Source of the DNA: Andrena cerasifolii
Lineage: Eukaryota > Arthropoda > Insecta > Hymenoptera > Andrenidae
Direction of reading: 5' to 3'
Assembly: GCF_050908995.1 (NCBI RefSeq)
Contig: NC_135121.1
Coordinates: 1,736,001 to 1,800,000, forward strand
DNA length: 64,000 bases
The notes beneath the pieces were generated by a model. It had not been told where the DNA came from and searched no databases. It worked only from the letters and a program-made list of their open reading frames with translations. The translations under genes and the position numbers were made by a program. Below, piece by piece: positions 31,441 to 42,262 of this stretch. Within the stretch, counting starts at the first letter, position 1. Each line of letters opens with the position of its first letter.

Positions 31441-32827
31441 CAGATTTGTCCCGTTAAGGAGATGCCGTTCGGTGGACAAACCTCTCTCTTAATGAAACGC
31501 TCTGCTATTCGGCTCGTTTTTCGTTTATACCAGCGCCGTTCAGCCTATGGTTTGGTGGGCAAGGGCGCCCGCCACTGCCCAGGGCTAACGCTGTGGGCAA
31601 AGCTCCGGGCAGTAACATCAGCTATCGTTACAGCGGAGTGGGGAGGAACGGTTGTACAGGCTCGTAGATGCGTAGGCAGGCATGTGTTAGTAGGTTCATT
31701 CAAATACTGTTGAGTTGACGCAACGGTCCTTGTTCATCCTGGCATTTGTACCGTATTGCCCGGTGTGGCGTGTCATACTCGCCGCTGGCTCGTGTCTGCC
31801 CCGGGCTATTTGATCTGTTCCCCATACGGGGATACAACTCCTGAACGGCGCTGGTCTGTACCGGGAGTGTCGAACTTTCCCACTCCGAGAGCCGCACGAG
31901 TCGGGCCCCCGGTCAGCCGGTTCCCCCACTTATTTTTCTTCAGGCGTTGCACGAGACCCGGCAGGGAGACAGTGTGGCACCCGGAGGAGAAATTCATCAG
32001 AGTGAAGTAGGTGGGGGGGGGGGGGGGGCCTTCTCCTATGGCTCTACGGAGCAGGCGGTTCGACACCCCTGGTCTGTACGATGCCGTCTACACGATGGTC
32101 TATACGATGTCATCAGCACCCTCCGTGAACACTTTTCAATTTTTGAAAAGTGGGATACGATTGTCCACGATCTGGCCACGTTTTCCCACCCAATGATTTC
32201 GTTTGTCCACCCTCCAGAGCCGAATTATTAATAAAAATCGCGAAAAAGAAGGGCATGGTTGAACCGACTACATTTAAGTTCGTTTTTTCTGAATAAATTA
32301 TCAAAATCGTTTGCCCGACGATAAATTTCGTTAGTCTAGATGTAGAAGACGTTTGTCCACCCCATGATTTCGTTTGCCCACCCTGCAGAATCGAATTATT
32401 AATTATTTCTAATATAAAAGTTTAATGTATCTGATGACAATTTCCCCACACATTCGGTTCAACCGGGCCCTTCTTTTTCGTGATTTTTATGAATAATTCG
32501 GCTCTGGAGGATGGGCAAACGTGGCCAGATCGTGGACAATCGTATCCTACTTTTCAAAAATTGAAAAGTGTTGATGGAGGGTGCTGATGACAATTTTTTT
32601 TAATTTGTTCATAACTTTTTTTTGAGGAGTGAGCAAACGAAAAATTTTATTGGGCAAACGTGAGCAAACGATGGACAAACAAATGCCGTCGAGTTTTTCT
32701 AAAAAATCGCTTTTGGGGGTGCTATCTTCACAGACCTGCCGCGGTGACTACAAAAGAAGTATGTAGCGAGGATAGAAATGTTCTCTTAACCGAACGGAGG
32801 ATCCGTCCCCATAATAGGACAACACTG
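31441..32827. mobile_element. mariner-like element 'CAGATTTGTCC', nested, 1.39 kb
   Basis: Ends CAGATTTGTCCCGTTAAGG and, reversed, CAGTGTTGTCCTATTATGG, with TA outside (31439-31440, 32828-32829). It contains inverted arms of about 135 bp (32107-32240 with 32425-32585) and a hAT MITE (31862-32071). ORFs here show no transposase. Confidence 0.65.
31862..32071. mobile_element. hAT MITE 'CAGGGGTGTCGAAC' (210 bp), third level of the nest
   Basis: Ends CGGGAGTGTCGAACTTTCC and, reversed, CAGGGGTGTCGAACCGCC, with a perfect 8-bp duplication GTCTGTAC (31854-31861, 32072-32079). Inverted relative to the copy at 47164-47405. Contains a run of 16 G at 32013-32028. Confidence 0.93.
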
Positions 32828-32902
32828 TATGTCTAAATTGGGTATTTATTGAGAAATTTACGATCAAAATTGTATTGGAAAATTTGGTTGAATCACCTTG
32901 TA

Positions 32903-33211
32903 TGTCCTTGTAATTGCATGGTGCTTTCAGGATATGAAGAAAATGATTTCTGCCCCCTAATAATCACGTATCGACTTTTACTTGTAGCTTTAATCCCAGG
33001 CTGATTATATTGTGGATGCAGACGGTCCTGGTAATTCGTTTCGGGCAACCGTAAGGAACTCCTTCATAGGCGCCTTCTAACTTCATGCTACAAGCGATGC
33101 GCACACATCTCCCACTCTTTTTGTGCTTTCTGTGTTTGTAAGGTATCTGGGAAGGAGCTCTTTCGCCGTACACATACGGTTGCGTAGAACGAATCATCAA
33201 GACGCAGTATA
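32903..33211. other. Spacer
   Basis: A 78-codon minus ORF has no recognised motif. No gene called. Confidence 0.3.
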
Positions 33212-34406
33212 TAGGGCATTTGGAAACAGGTGTCAGAAACTTTAAGAGGTGGTTTTACATGTTAAAATCAGACGAAAATCATGAATGATGAAATTGCGTT
33301 CGAGGCTTCGTTTCGGAGTATTTAATTATTGAATATACGCGTTAAAAACGCCTGACGCAAATACTTGCGAGCAAAGGACCCGAAGTGTGACGCTGATTTT
33401 TTGTTGATCTTTTGTACATCGATAGTGCTTAAAATACTGAAGCCAATGGTACATGGTTTCGGGCGTAAACTTTTTGCGCGCGGGATTTAGATTCGCTGCA
33501 ACTCCGTTTATATTTATTTTTTGTCTCATTTTTTTTTTACAATGCATACTAAACCATACGACTTTTCATTTTATACAATAATTTAAAATCATTTACACTT
33601 ATTATATGATACTTCAAATTAACAATTGATCTCACATAATATTTTATTAAATGTATCATGATACGTATCATAGAAACATGTGAAACAAATACTTTAAACA
33701 CCACGAACACCGAATTAAAAAACTATTATTACAAATGCATAGCTCTTTCTTTATTTCTTCCGGAAATGCCCTGTGTGCATTTTAGCTTCAATTGGGGAGG
33801 TGGGTGGTTTAACCACTGCACCACCACACTTGATTGTTAGAAGTGCTCCCAATAGAATAGATAGAGCATTCGAAACTTTAACGTTAAATACAGCATTCTC
33901 TCGATATATTATCGCTTTCCACCTCACGATGAAGACTCGTCGCTATCCTCATCACTTCCTGACTCGCTTTTCATGTCGCCGACGACAAGAATGAGAAAAT
34001 GAAGTGTGAATGAGAGGGAACCTATCGTTGCGGGGGCCAAGACGCGCGGCTTGACAAAGAGGGCGTTGCTTCTGAAAATCAGCCGAAAAGAGCAGTTAAT
34101 TCCCGAGCCTGCTTTAGTAGGTGCCGCTGCCATCTAGAAATGCGCGTGTCACCATTTCGATTACGACATAAGTGGGTCTTTTTACGTGGCTACGGCACTG
34201 ACCTCGACGTGCCTCACCTGGCTAACGCGCGCCGGCAATAATCTAGCAATAATTCCCTCGCGTCAGACGCGTTTTACGCGTAGTTTCAACAATTAATGAC
34301 TCGCAAACGAAGCTTCAAACGTAATTGCGTCATTCTTGATTTTCACCTTATTTTGGCATGTACAATCACCCCTTATAGTTTCTGACACCTATTGCTGAGC
34401 ACCCTG
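33212..34406. mobile_element. Foldback mariner-like element 'CAGGGTGCTC' (about 1.2 kb)
   Basis: Arms of about 125 bp share GGTGTCAGAAACT and GAAAATCA; the right end CACCCTG is followed by TA and the left end TAGGGC is preceded by TA. Inside, 34025-34124 matches one end of the palindromic hAT at 53452-54146 (GAGCAGTTAATTCCCGAGCCTG), and 33890-34020 recurs inverted at 61790-61965. Confidence 0.6.
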
Positions 34407-34409
34407 TAT

Positions 34410-35239
34410 AAGCAGAACATTTGGTCCATACAGTTTTACAATTTGATATTTTCTATTTAGGGATTACGTAATGTGTTCCGCGCTTTACCATAAAAAACCG
34501 CATCTATTCATTGTTTGAGTTAGTGTTTAACAGTTCCTAATAAAGTAAAGGACACGAATTGCTATAACTTCGATTTTGATATGCTTTTTCAGACTGATAG
34601 CGTATAGATTCCTGTTGATTCCTGTAAAATATTAGGTATAGATATTAAATAATTTCAAATACGGAAACAGTTAAAGTTACATGTTGTGTAGGTGTACTGT
34701 AATATAAACATCGAGTACTGAGGTTGACGTGGTGTAGTTAGAAATGTTTAGACAATAAAAAAAAGTTCGCGAGATCAAATTTCCCTGGATGAAAAATATT
34801 TACTTTTTTAAGGCAATTTGGTACATTTATAATTGCAATAATAAGGTGTATGATAAGGATAATAATTAAAAGATGTTGACACCATGAGCATGCAATGAAT
34901 GCATGTTTGTTATAAATAGGCTTTTTATTTTTTATTTCGCCTGAGAAAGCAACCCAGTGACATTGCCGAATAGTTTCCACGATGAAATTTATTTTATAGT
35001 ACCTGCACCATGCATTTTGCAACATGATTGATTAAATCAGTACTCTATCTCGTTAAGAATCTATCTTAGTACAATACTTCGACTGGCATTGGCGTGCTTT
35101 CAGGTTTTGAAATTTGCATCCTGTGCACGGTTCTAGCGTCCTTTCACGCCGATACTTTTTGAAAAGCATTGAAAGTATTCTTTGAGAAGTGTCATAATGT
35201 TTGGTTTGAAAACCAATCGAATTCGAAATTTGCTTTGTA
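34410..35239. other. Spacer, possibly intronic
   Basis: No exon or bounded repeat was recognised. Confidence 0.3.
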
Positions 35240-35569
35240 CAGTATTTATTTGCTAAGAGCTCGGAGCCGATGGGGAGCATTTAACGTAGAGGGGGCTCGA
35301 TTCCGAGCGATCGTTTCTCGCTTCTTCCTTGCCGAAGGTGAGAGCGAGTTTAAACGCTCATGCCTGTCGCGCACGAAAAGGGCGGAGTATCGGGCATCCG
35401 GAGGACGGAACGAGACAATGTATCAACGCCTCCCCTGTCTCGTACTGTTCCTCACTCGCTTTCAGTCCGTCTGACTCGCCTTTGCAGGACAAGGTTAGCC
35501 AGAAGAGGCGGGGATAGCTTCGAGCTCTGAACGTGTAGGCCAACCCGAGCTCTTAGCGAATAAATACTG
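35240..35569. mobile_element. pogo-like MITE 'CAGTATTTATTYGCTAAGAG' (330 bp)
   Basis: Ends CAGTATTTATTTGCTAAGAG and, reversed, CAGTATTTATTCGCTAAGAG continue through CTCGG; TA on both sides (35238-35239, 35570-35571). No ORF of interest. Confidence 0.92.
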
Positions 35570-35722
35570 TACTTATCCGCCTCTGGAACCCCTCACTCGC
35601 GCGCAGTCGACCATCATATTTTTCATTAAATATGCAGGAAGGCATATTGCCAATGGATTGGTGAGATTCTTCTGATGAAAATGAATCTAAACTCGACCTC
35701 ATTCAGACTATTTTTAATTATA

Positions 35723-35950
35723 CAGTATCTTATCGCTATGGGCTTGCGGCTCGGGGTTGGCGATGAGCGCTTAGCGAGTAACGGAGACGATTCCGTGACG
35801 TCGATGGCGCGAGTGAGAGAAAACGAGAGCTCGCGGGGGGGGGGGCTGACAGCGAGCCCTCAGCGATATAATGACAGCGAGCCCTCAGCGATATAATGAC
35901 AGCGACCGCTCGCCCGAATACTAAAGCAAGCCCATAGCGAGAGAATATTG
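35723..35950. mobile_element. pogo-like MITE 'CAGTATCTTATCGCTATGGG' (228 bp)
   Basis: Ends CAGTATCTTATCGCTATGGG and, reversed, CAATATTCTCTCGCTATGGG; TA on both sides. Contains a 23-bp direct duplication (GACAGCGAGCCCTCAGCGAT at about 35848 and 35873) and a ten-G run. Confidence 0.88.
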
Positions 35951-35952
35951 TA

Positions 35953-36238
35953 CATCGAGTGAAAATGAATCTAGGACAGGCCCGCACTCACACAGTGATA
36001 GAGGCACGAAGCGCGGCATTCTCATCTATGACACGATGTTCTTTGGCGCGGATCCCAGAGCCCCGCTCACGCGACCGTTTTGTCAGTAATCGACTCGTTT
36101 GAATTTCTAAGTACTGATGTAACAAAATTCCTTCGATTTTTACACTATTAATAATGCTAATGCAAAAATGATACGAATGCGAATAGAATATCATGAACAG
36201 CGTTACAGAATCGCAATAATAAATATAGTTTTTCTATA
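35953..36238. other. Spacer
   Basis: No feature recognised. Confidence 0.3.
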
Positions 36239-36609
36239 TCCCTACTAATATATAAAAGTGAAACGTTGTCTGTTTGTTTGTTTGTCCTTTTCTCAATGAA
36301 AGATTTGATTCAATGATGATTGATTCCAATGAAATTTTGAGTATACATTACACGCGTCCTAGATTAGATTATAGGCTATTTATACAGAACGTGGGAAACA
36401 TCTTAATACATAAAGCAGAAAGTTTATATGTTCGTGTGTTTGTATGTCACCTAAAAACTCGAACAGTAAATTCTGGTGTCACGAAATGTACTTCCTCTCA
36501 TTATGCCTGGATAATCCAGATAAATGTGAATATTTTCACAAAAAAAAATCAGAATCATAATAATTCCTATAAATAATTCCCAGGTGAAACCGGATAACGG
36601 GTCAGCTAG
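36239..36609 (+). mobile_element. Helitron-like short element, copy 2 (371 bp)
   Basis: Begins TCCCTACTAATATATAAAAG after an A and ends GGATAACGGGTCAGCTAG before a T, like copy 1 (26082-26289), with an additional middle block (36385-36550) that contains a second TACATAAAGCAGAAAG start-like motif. That suggests a chimera of two related elements. Confidence 0.78.
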
Positions 36610-36656
36610 TATCTAATAGTTACATTCATTGCTTCGCAAGATATAATTTCTTTATA

Positions 36657-37537
36657 GGGAAGACCGGGGCTGGTTGTCTCAAGGGCTGGGTTGACTAATT
36701 GTTAATAACTTTGCACCGATATATCTTCTACTGCGGAAATATTTACTGTAAAAAGAAGTCACTTCTACTATGCCATGCATTTATGTCCGACCCCGCGATC
36801 GCACGTTTCTTAACAGTTATCAGCGTTTGTCGAAAAATTGACTGCGTAAGTAAATATTTTTTTCATAAAGATTTTATTTTTTCTCGTTCTATATAATTAC
36901 AATAGAATAAATGTTAAGGGACTATTTTAAAGTTTGTTTATTAGACAATCTATTGACATAGTATTTTTGTTTATACATAAATAATTGAAGGTTATATAGA
37001 CTACTGAAGTCAAAATGATCGGTCAGAGCTGTTTGACTAATAACGTCAATAAGGTTTAAATTCTTATTTTGTTATTCAGAGAGCGATTTTTATTTTTTGT
37101 TTAAATGGCACTATGTTATAAATACATTATAATTTATGTTTAACTTGAAAAATTTTCTGTTCATTATTAAAATATGAATGAAATAAATTACTATTTTATA
37201 ATGAAACAACTCTTGTGACATTGTGTTATTTTATTACTACTGATATAAGTTGCTAATAACATTTTCTTAACTGATTGCACCTATAATCAACCTACCCCAT
37301 ACTGTAAGTAGTGTAAGTCAACCAAACCCGATCATGGGGCTGATTGACCAGCATGGAAGGTGTTAGAAAAACATTAAAATACCTTAATTGTTGTCACATT
37401 GAGTCAACTTTAATAATTTAACCAGATAGCTAAATGTATGCTCTATAAAATATACTAACCGGTTTAATGATATTTCGTCCACATAATTTACAAAAAATCA
37501 AAAACTGAAAAACTGGCCTACCAGCCCTGGTCTCCCC
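36657..37537. mobile_element. TA-flanked element 'GGGAAGACCGGGGCTGG' (881 bp)
   Basis: Ends GGGAAGACCGGGGCTGG and, reversed, GGGGAGACCAGGGCTGG, with TA outside. Internally GGGCTGGGTTGACTAATTG-type words recur. No transposase ORF. Layout similar to 22446-23267. Confidence 0.8.
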
Positions 37538-37539
37538 TA

Positions 37540-38031
37540 CAACATGTTCGATAGTGGATAGTGGATGTATACAACGGTAATTTCTGTAGAATAAAATACT
37601 GAAAGAATGGTGGAAAAGAAATTAATTCGCTTTTAATGTATTTTTCACACTTTCTTGTAAATACTTATATTGTTTTTACATATTAAGTATATATGAGTCT
37701 GCATGTACGTTGGTATAGTGTTAGTATTTTGCGTATAAATATAATCATTTTACATTACACACACTATCTAAAGGGGACTAGGTATGCAAGATATTGTGTT
37801 ATGTGTGCTGAAAAAGGCATTCCGTAGGGCTATTTATTTGTGGTTTATGAATATTGCTCATGATATTAAATTCGCATTAGTATAATTTTCGCATTAACAT
37901 TATTATCAGCGTAAAAGTCAAAGAAATTGTATTAAAAGAGAAGTCAGAAATGGAATCGAGTCGATTACTGACAGAACTGCGTGTAGCGTTCCGTGGCGCT
38001 GTGGTCCTCGCTACAGAACATCGTATGTATC
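37540..38031. other. Spacer
   Basis: No exon recognised; a short ORF from 37950 is interrupted by the next insertion and stops at once when the element is mentally removed. Confidence 0.3.
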
Positions 38032-38377
38032 CAGGGTTGCCACCTTATCACTATATACATTCCAGAGTGCCACACATTCCAACCCGAAGATTCAAATATA
38101 AACCTGCAGATGGAAAAAGCAAAAAAAAGTTTTGTTCTCGAATATCCGGAAAACATGTGCAATTCTTTTAAGCTCAAACAATTCAGAATTTAAAAGTATC
38201 TGTTTTTTTAATTAATAACTTTTATTTATATAATATTGATACCATTGTATAATACCACAATTTCTTATTATCTCATATTTTTCTACAACCCGGAGATTTG
38301 TCCAGTAAAACCGGAGCCCGGAAATTTGCTTCAAATCCCGGAGTCTCCGGGCCAAAACCGGAGAGGTGGCAACCCTG
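38032..38377. mobile_element. hAT MITE 'CAGGGTTGCCACCT' (346 bp)
   Basis: Perfect ends CAGGGTTGCCACCT and perfect 8-bp duplication TATGTATC (38024-38031, 38378-38385). The right side has repeated CCGGAG words. No transposase. Confidence 0.94.
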
Positions 38378-38385
38378 TATGTATC

Positions 38386-38727
38386 ATATATAGATGGGAA
38401 TGTCGCGCTTCGTGCCTCTTCCATTGTATGAGTGCGAGTCTGTACCAGATTCGTTTTCATTCGGTGTACGTAACATACAACTGGTTTCCAGAATCAGAAG
38501 TGATATGAATTAGGTCTTATTTGGATTCATTTTTGTTCGGAGAAACCTCGCCTATCCATTTGAACTATTTGAAATACTCTCATGAAGATGTAATAGATAA
38601 TATGACAGTTTAAATTTTCAGTAGTGTCGGTATCTGTTCAAAACGCCCAAAACACCTGAAAAGGCCTGACTGATTTGAATAGGTATTTTTTAAAACTTAA
38701 GTGTTAATATTCATATAGAATGTAAGG
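38386..38727. other. Spacer
   Basis: No feature recognised. Confidence 0.3.
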
Positions 38728-38965
38728 CAGCGCTGTCCAAGCCAGGGCTCGCGAGCCCTGTGGGGTTTCCAACTCCCCTCCACATCGCCAGGGATACGCG
38801 CGACGCTAAAGAAGCGACTATGGCGCTACACATGACGAGTATTATATTACTGACATACGTCGTCACAGCAAGTCAATGCTACTATTTCCCGTGAACATTG
38901 TGTGGGGAAGGAACAGTTGGAAGGGGAAGCAGGCGCGTGAGGGGCCCCATCGCTGGACAGCGCTG
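38728..38965. mobile_element. hAT MITE 'CAGCGCTGTCCA' (238 bp)
   Basis: Ends CAGCGCTGTCCA; flanks ATGTAAGG and ATATAAGG (7 of 8 match). The right interior GGAAGGGGAAGCAGGCGCGT is shared with 4386-7899 and 54155-54524, and serves as the reference for those larger members. Confidence 0.9.
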
Positions 38966-39227
38966 ATATAAGGCAACGAAATAAAGCATCTTGAAATTCG
39001 AATTTTGTGCTTATTTAATATTTTAAGTGGTCGAGACAGAATAGTAAGTAATACCCTGATCCCATTTTTTTCTGATACTAATTTGTTTGGTTTTTGAATT
39101 TCTTAAATAATAAATTTAACTATATAAATGTCCTCAAATGAAAAAATTAAGAAAATAAGTGAGCCAGATAATGAGTTACTGTTTATTGTAACATTTATCG
39201 GGTGTTTCACTTTTTTCACCTGAGTGT

Positions 39228-39264
39228 GCATTATTATTATTATTATTATTATTTGTAGTAGTAA

Positions 39265-39308
<44 letters not shown>

Positions 39309-39366
39309 TAGTAGTAGTAGTAAGTAGTAGTAAGTAGTAGTAGTAGTATTCGTACAATAGTAGTAA
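39228..39366. repeat. Compound (ATT)n(GTA)n microsatellite
   Basis: ATT repeats followed by GTA/TAG repeats with minor interruptions. The minus strand gives an artefactual poly-leucine ORF. Confidence 0.97.
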
Positions 39367-39659
39367 TATCACCATCATCGTTATTCTAATGAGTATTATA
39401 CCGTGCTTTTTTTACTTCTGATTAATAAAGTATAAAAATTGGTGCAGTGCACTTTAAGAAAAAAAAAGTTAAAAAATTATTGAACTCTCTTAACAAATGA
39501 AGTCCATTTACATGCCGAAAGGTTTAAAAATATATCTTGTAACATGGTTTATCTTACGTACTTGATTTAAAAAATTTGAATCTGTGCCAGAAAGATATTT
39601 AGCATAGAAATTAAATATGTTTTCTAAGAATTTTTACAGCTATGTTTTGTTTGTTTCAG

Positions 39660-39837
39660 GGGGATGTAGTAGTATTAGGGAAAAACAGTCCGATAGGGGT
39701 GGGGAAGGGAAAAGAATCAGAGAATGCTAGGTACTGTGATATCGAATTCATAAATAACAACACGATGGTAAAACCTATTAGCCATCTTGAAAATACCGTC
39801 GCCAATGACTTTTTAACCGTCCTGTCGAGCCAAACTG
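39660..39837 (+). CDS. Putative internal exon of an unrecognised host gene (exon c)
   Basis: A 59-codon open stretch plus one base between a strong acceptor (TTTTGTTTGTTTCAG|GGG) and a consensus donor (AACTG|GTAACT). It enters in phase 0, matching exons a and b, and leaves in phase 1. The peptide begins GDVVVLGKNSPIGVGKGK and continues with a DIEFINNNT block and an N-D-F-L-T-V-L segment; no family was recognised, though the first part looks folded rather than disordered. The next exon was not found: the open stretch at 39911-40165 would need phase 2 at its obvious acceptors, so it is not joined here. Membership of one gene with exons a and b is inference. Confidence 0.5.
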
Positions 39838-40275
39838 GTAACTATACATACTTATATTAATTTTCTGTTTTAAAAGTATTTGTGAAAATTACAGTAAAGA
39901 TAGAATTTGTTTGTGTAATAACTTCACTTTAAGAAATTTAATTTTAAATGAAATTCATCGCAAAAGGAGGTTGCTGGGAATACTGCAAATAAATATGCCG
40001 GATCTCTTACAAAGAAACATATTGAATGCGTTCACGCTGAGTATGATGAAAAGACTATATTTAAGATGGAGGTCAGATATATTGGCCGATCTGAAGTTGG
40101 TTCGCAAACAGCGATCAAGGAGAAATGGGCCCCTCCAGTCAGCTTTATGCGTGCTTACGGCGTAGCGCGAGAGAAAGAGAGAGAGAGAGAGAGAGAGCGA
40201 GAACGTTAAGAAAAAGAGCGTCCGAAGCAGAAATGCGGCATGATGGGAGTTATCCCTCACTCGCACTGCACAGTA
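39838..40275. other. Intron-like stretch with an open frame of unknown meaning
   Basis: An 84-codon plus ORF (39911-40165) contains a basic segment (LVRKQRSRRNG) but no recognised domain, and no acceptor gives the phase expected from exon c. A (GA)n tract lies at about 40168-40200. Confidence 0.3.
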
Positions 40276-40410
40276 CAGTAAACACTCGTATTAAACCCGA
40301 TGAACGGGGCTGGCGGCGGGTGTACCACGCGTTGCGGACACTATTCCGTGCGGCCAATGCCGCGGGTGGGAAAACCAAAAGCGAGCGAGATCGAACGAAA
40401 CAGTTGACAC

Positions 40411-41001
40411 CAGTGATGCCAGAATCGTGGGACGTGGGACAAATGCTTACCCCCACTATGACCTACCGTCGTCTCCCACTATGGCCAACCGTCGTCCCCC
40501 ACTTTCTTCCCATCGCACTGCACACAAGCATATCCCTACTGCTGTCCGTGTGCTCGGCAGCCCAACAGGCAGCTTACATGGACAGGAGTAGGGGTATGCT
40601 TTGTGTGCAGCGCGATGGGAAGAAAGTGGGGGACGACGGTAGGCCATAGTGGGAGACGGCAGGCCATAGTGGGAGACAACGGTAGGTCATAGTGGGGGTA
40701 AGCATCAGGGCCGACGGAATCCATTATGCAAGTTATGCGCCGCATAACGGCGCCAACCGAAGGAGCGTTTAAATAACTACTTATATCGCACGCTTAGTAA
40801 TAAAAGAATCCAATTCATACATAAAAAAAATGGAAATGTAATTCTTCTTTGTATTGTTTTCCGTAAAGGAAAAACATATTAAAAAGAATACCGGTGCAAA
40901 AATTTGGGGGCGCCAAAAATTTTCTTGCATAAGGGCGCCAACCATCCTCGCGCCGGCCCTGGTAAGCATTTGTCACACGTCCCACGATTCTGGCATCACT
41001 G
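40411..41001. mobile_element. Palindromic hAT element 'CAGTGATGCCAGAATCGTGG', second level
   Basis: Perfect 8-bp duplication GTTGACAC (40403-40410, 41002-41009). Both arms read CAGTGATGCCAGAATCGTGG and then GGGACAAATGCTTACCCCCA (CACTATGACC). It is interrupted by 40706-40969 and is otherwise a 327-bp near-palindrome. Same termini as 62186-63230. Confidence 0.95.
40706..40961. mobile_element. hAT MITE 'CAGGGCCG' (256 bp), third level
   Basis: Perfect 8-bp duplication GTAAGCAT (40698-40705, 40962-40969); ends CAGGGCCGACGG and, reversed, CAGGGCCGGCGCG. The pre-insertion sequence TGCTTACCCCC is visible in the opposite arm of the host element. Confidence 0.95.
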
Positions 41002-41152
41002 GTTGACACGAAGTTGCCGTCGACTCTTTTGTTCCCTCTCGCTCGTTCTTGGGTTCTCCCACTCTGGACCGAAGGATTCCTAGAAATAGCGGGGATAGTC
41101 ACTGGGCGTACTACGCATGTTAAAAACGGGGCTATAACGAGGATTTACTGTA

Positions 41153-41884
41153 GTGGTCTGGAGACGCGGCTTTTCGTAGACAAAATTCAAGATTTCATCA
41201 GATCATTCTGAAACTTGGTGATCAATGGTTTTTGAGGTTGCTGATTTCGAATCTGACACCAAAAAATCAAAATTCAAGATGGCGGATTCAATGCGGTGAT
41301 CTCGAAAGCGGTATTTTATAGCCAAAATTAAAAACATCTTCATATCGATGTTTTCCAACTAGAATTGACCCGTCCGAGTCCGCTATTCAAGCGGCATGGC
41401 GATATTAAACCCCGCAATGGGGTTGACGGTTGCAGGAGGTAGTAGCCAAAAACAACCAGATGTGTAGCATGTTTAAGCATTTATTTTAAAACCTTTCTCA
41501 AAGCTTCAATTGTTAATAAACGTCGCACTATTTATATATGGACTAAAAAATGCTTATGACACAATTAAATACTTGAAATACATCTCCCATGCATAAAACT
41601 GTAATACAAACCTGTATTCCGATATCTGTAATGATTGTTAAAAGATTTCGTTTCACTTTTAAATTCATGATTTTGACGTTAGAATGTTATTTTTGGTCAC
41701 ATAATTATCTGCGGTGAGTAATGTGTTTGGATTTCGAAGCTTTAAAGAATGGTCAATTTTTTTAAAATAATAAACTTGAAAAATCGACTTTTGGCCAAGA
41801 AAATGCTGCTTTCCAGACCACTATGCACCAACCGGCCAATATATCTAGATCCTGACCGTAATTCACATATCAAATTACACAAAA
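41153..41884. other. Spacer
   Basis: No exon or bounded repeat recognised. Confidence 0.3.
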
Positions 41885-42262
41885 TGGAATTTTTTCTACT
41901 TTTGGAGGTTTGTATTATAATTCTACGAAGGGGTCATCAGAATGTGACATTAAAGTTTTATTCTAGCCTGAAGGAAGTACGCAGGAGGGGTGAATGTACT
42001 CATCGTGTAACATACAGAAAAGGTTATAATTTTTTAATATTTGAAGATATTTAACTGATTCGTTTTCTGAAAAATTGAAAAAATTAGCGCTTTCAAATGA
42101 TGTATAGTTTATGTACTTTATGATTACTATTTATTAGTTATATCGATTTTTTATAATCCCTTCTTGAAAAAAATCATAATAATCGCAATACCTCAAAAAT
42201 GCATAAATGGCTTTTAACAAAAAACTCTTCACGTTCAAATGACATGTTTCCTTAGGGAAATG
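41885..42262. repeat. Dispersed repeat R3, copy 1 (inverted partner 49590-49985)
   Basis: Read in reverse it follows 49590-49985 through landmarks such as CATAAAGTACATAA, TAAGGAAACATGTC/AAGGTAACTGGTATG, GAAGGAAGTACGCAGGAG and CAGAAAAGGTTATAA. No ORF; unclassified transposon part. Confidence 0.65.

Larger units (their letters stand above)
31211..32900. mobile_element. mariner-like element 'CAGGGTGATTCG', interrupted
   Basis: The left end CAGGGTGATTCGCCTAA and reversed right end CAAGGTGATTCAACCAA are flanked by TA (31209-31210, 32901-32902). Most of its length is the nested element 31441-32827; the host alone is about 300 bp. Confidence 0.7.
40276..41150. mobile_element. pogo-like MITE 'CAGTAAACACTCG', host of a double nest
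   Basis: Ends CAGTAAACACTCGTATTAA and, reversed, CAGTAAATCCTCGTTATAG, TA on both sides (40274-40275, 41151-41152). The body is interrupted by 40411-41009, leaving about 276 bp, the same size as the family member at 30528-30800. Confidence 0.85.

Noticed and set aside
32013..32028. G16 run as a regulatory quadruplex
   Set aside because: It is a homopolymer inside one copy of a hAT MITE; the sister copy at 47164 lacks it, and such runs are also prone to sequencing error.
37950..38508. ORFs around the 38032-38377 hAT as a gene disrupted by insertion
   Set aside because: Removing the element and one TATGTATC copy gives an immediate in-frame stop, so no longer frame is restored.
39103..39378. 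91-codon ORF with a long poly-leucine run
   Set aside because: It is the (GTA)n/(ATT)n microsatellite read on the minus strand.
39911..40165. 84-codon ORF after exon c as a possible next exon
   Set aside because: The visible acceptors give phase 2, whereas exon c leaves phase 1; no recognised domain.
40125..40649. 174-codon plus-strand ORF
   Set aside because: It runs across a (GA)n tract, a pogo-like MITE and half of a palindromic hAT; its frame is produced by repeats and matches nothing.
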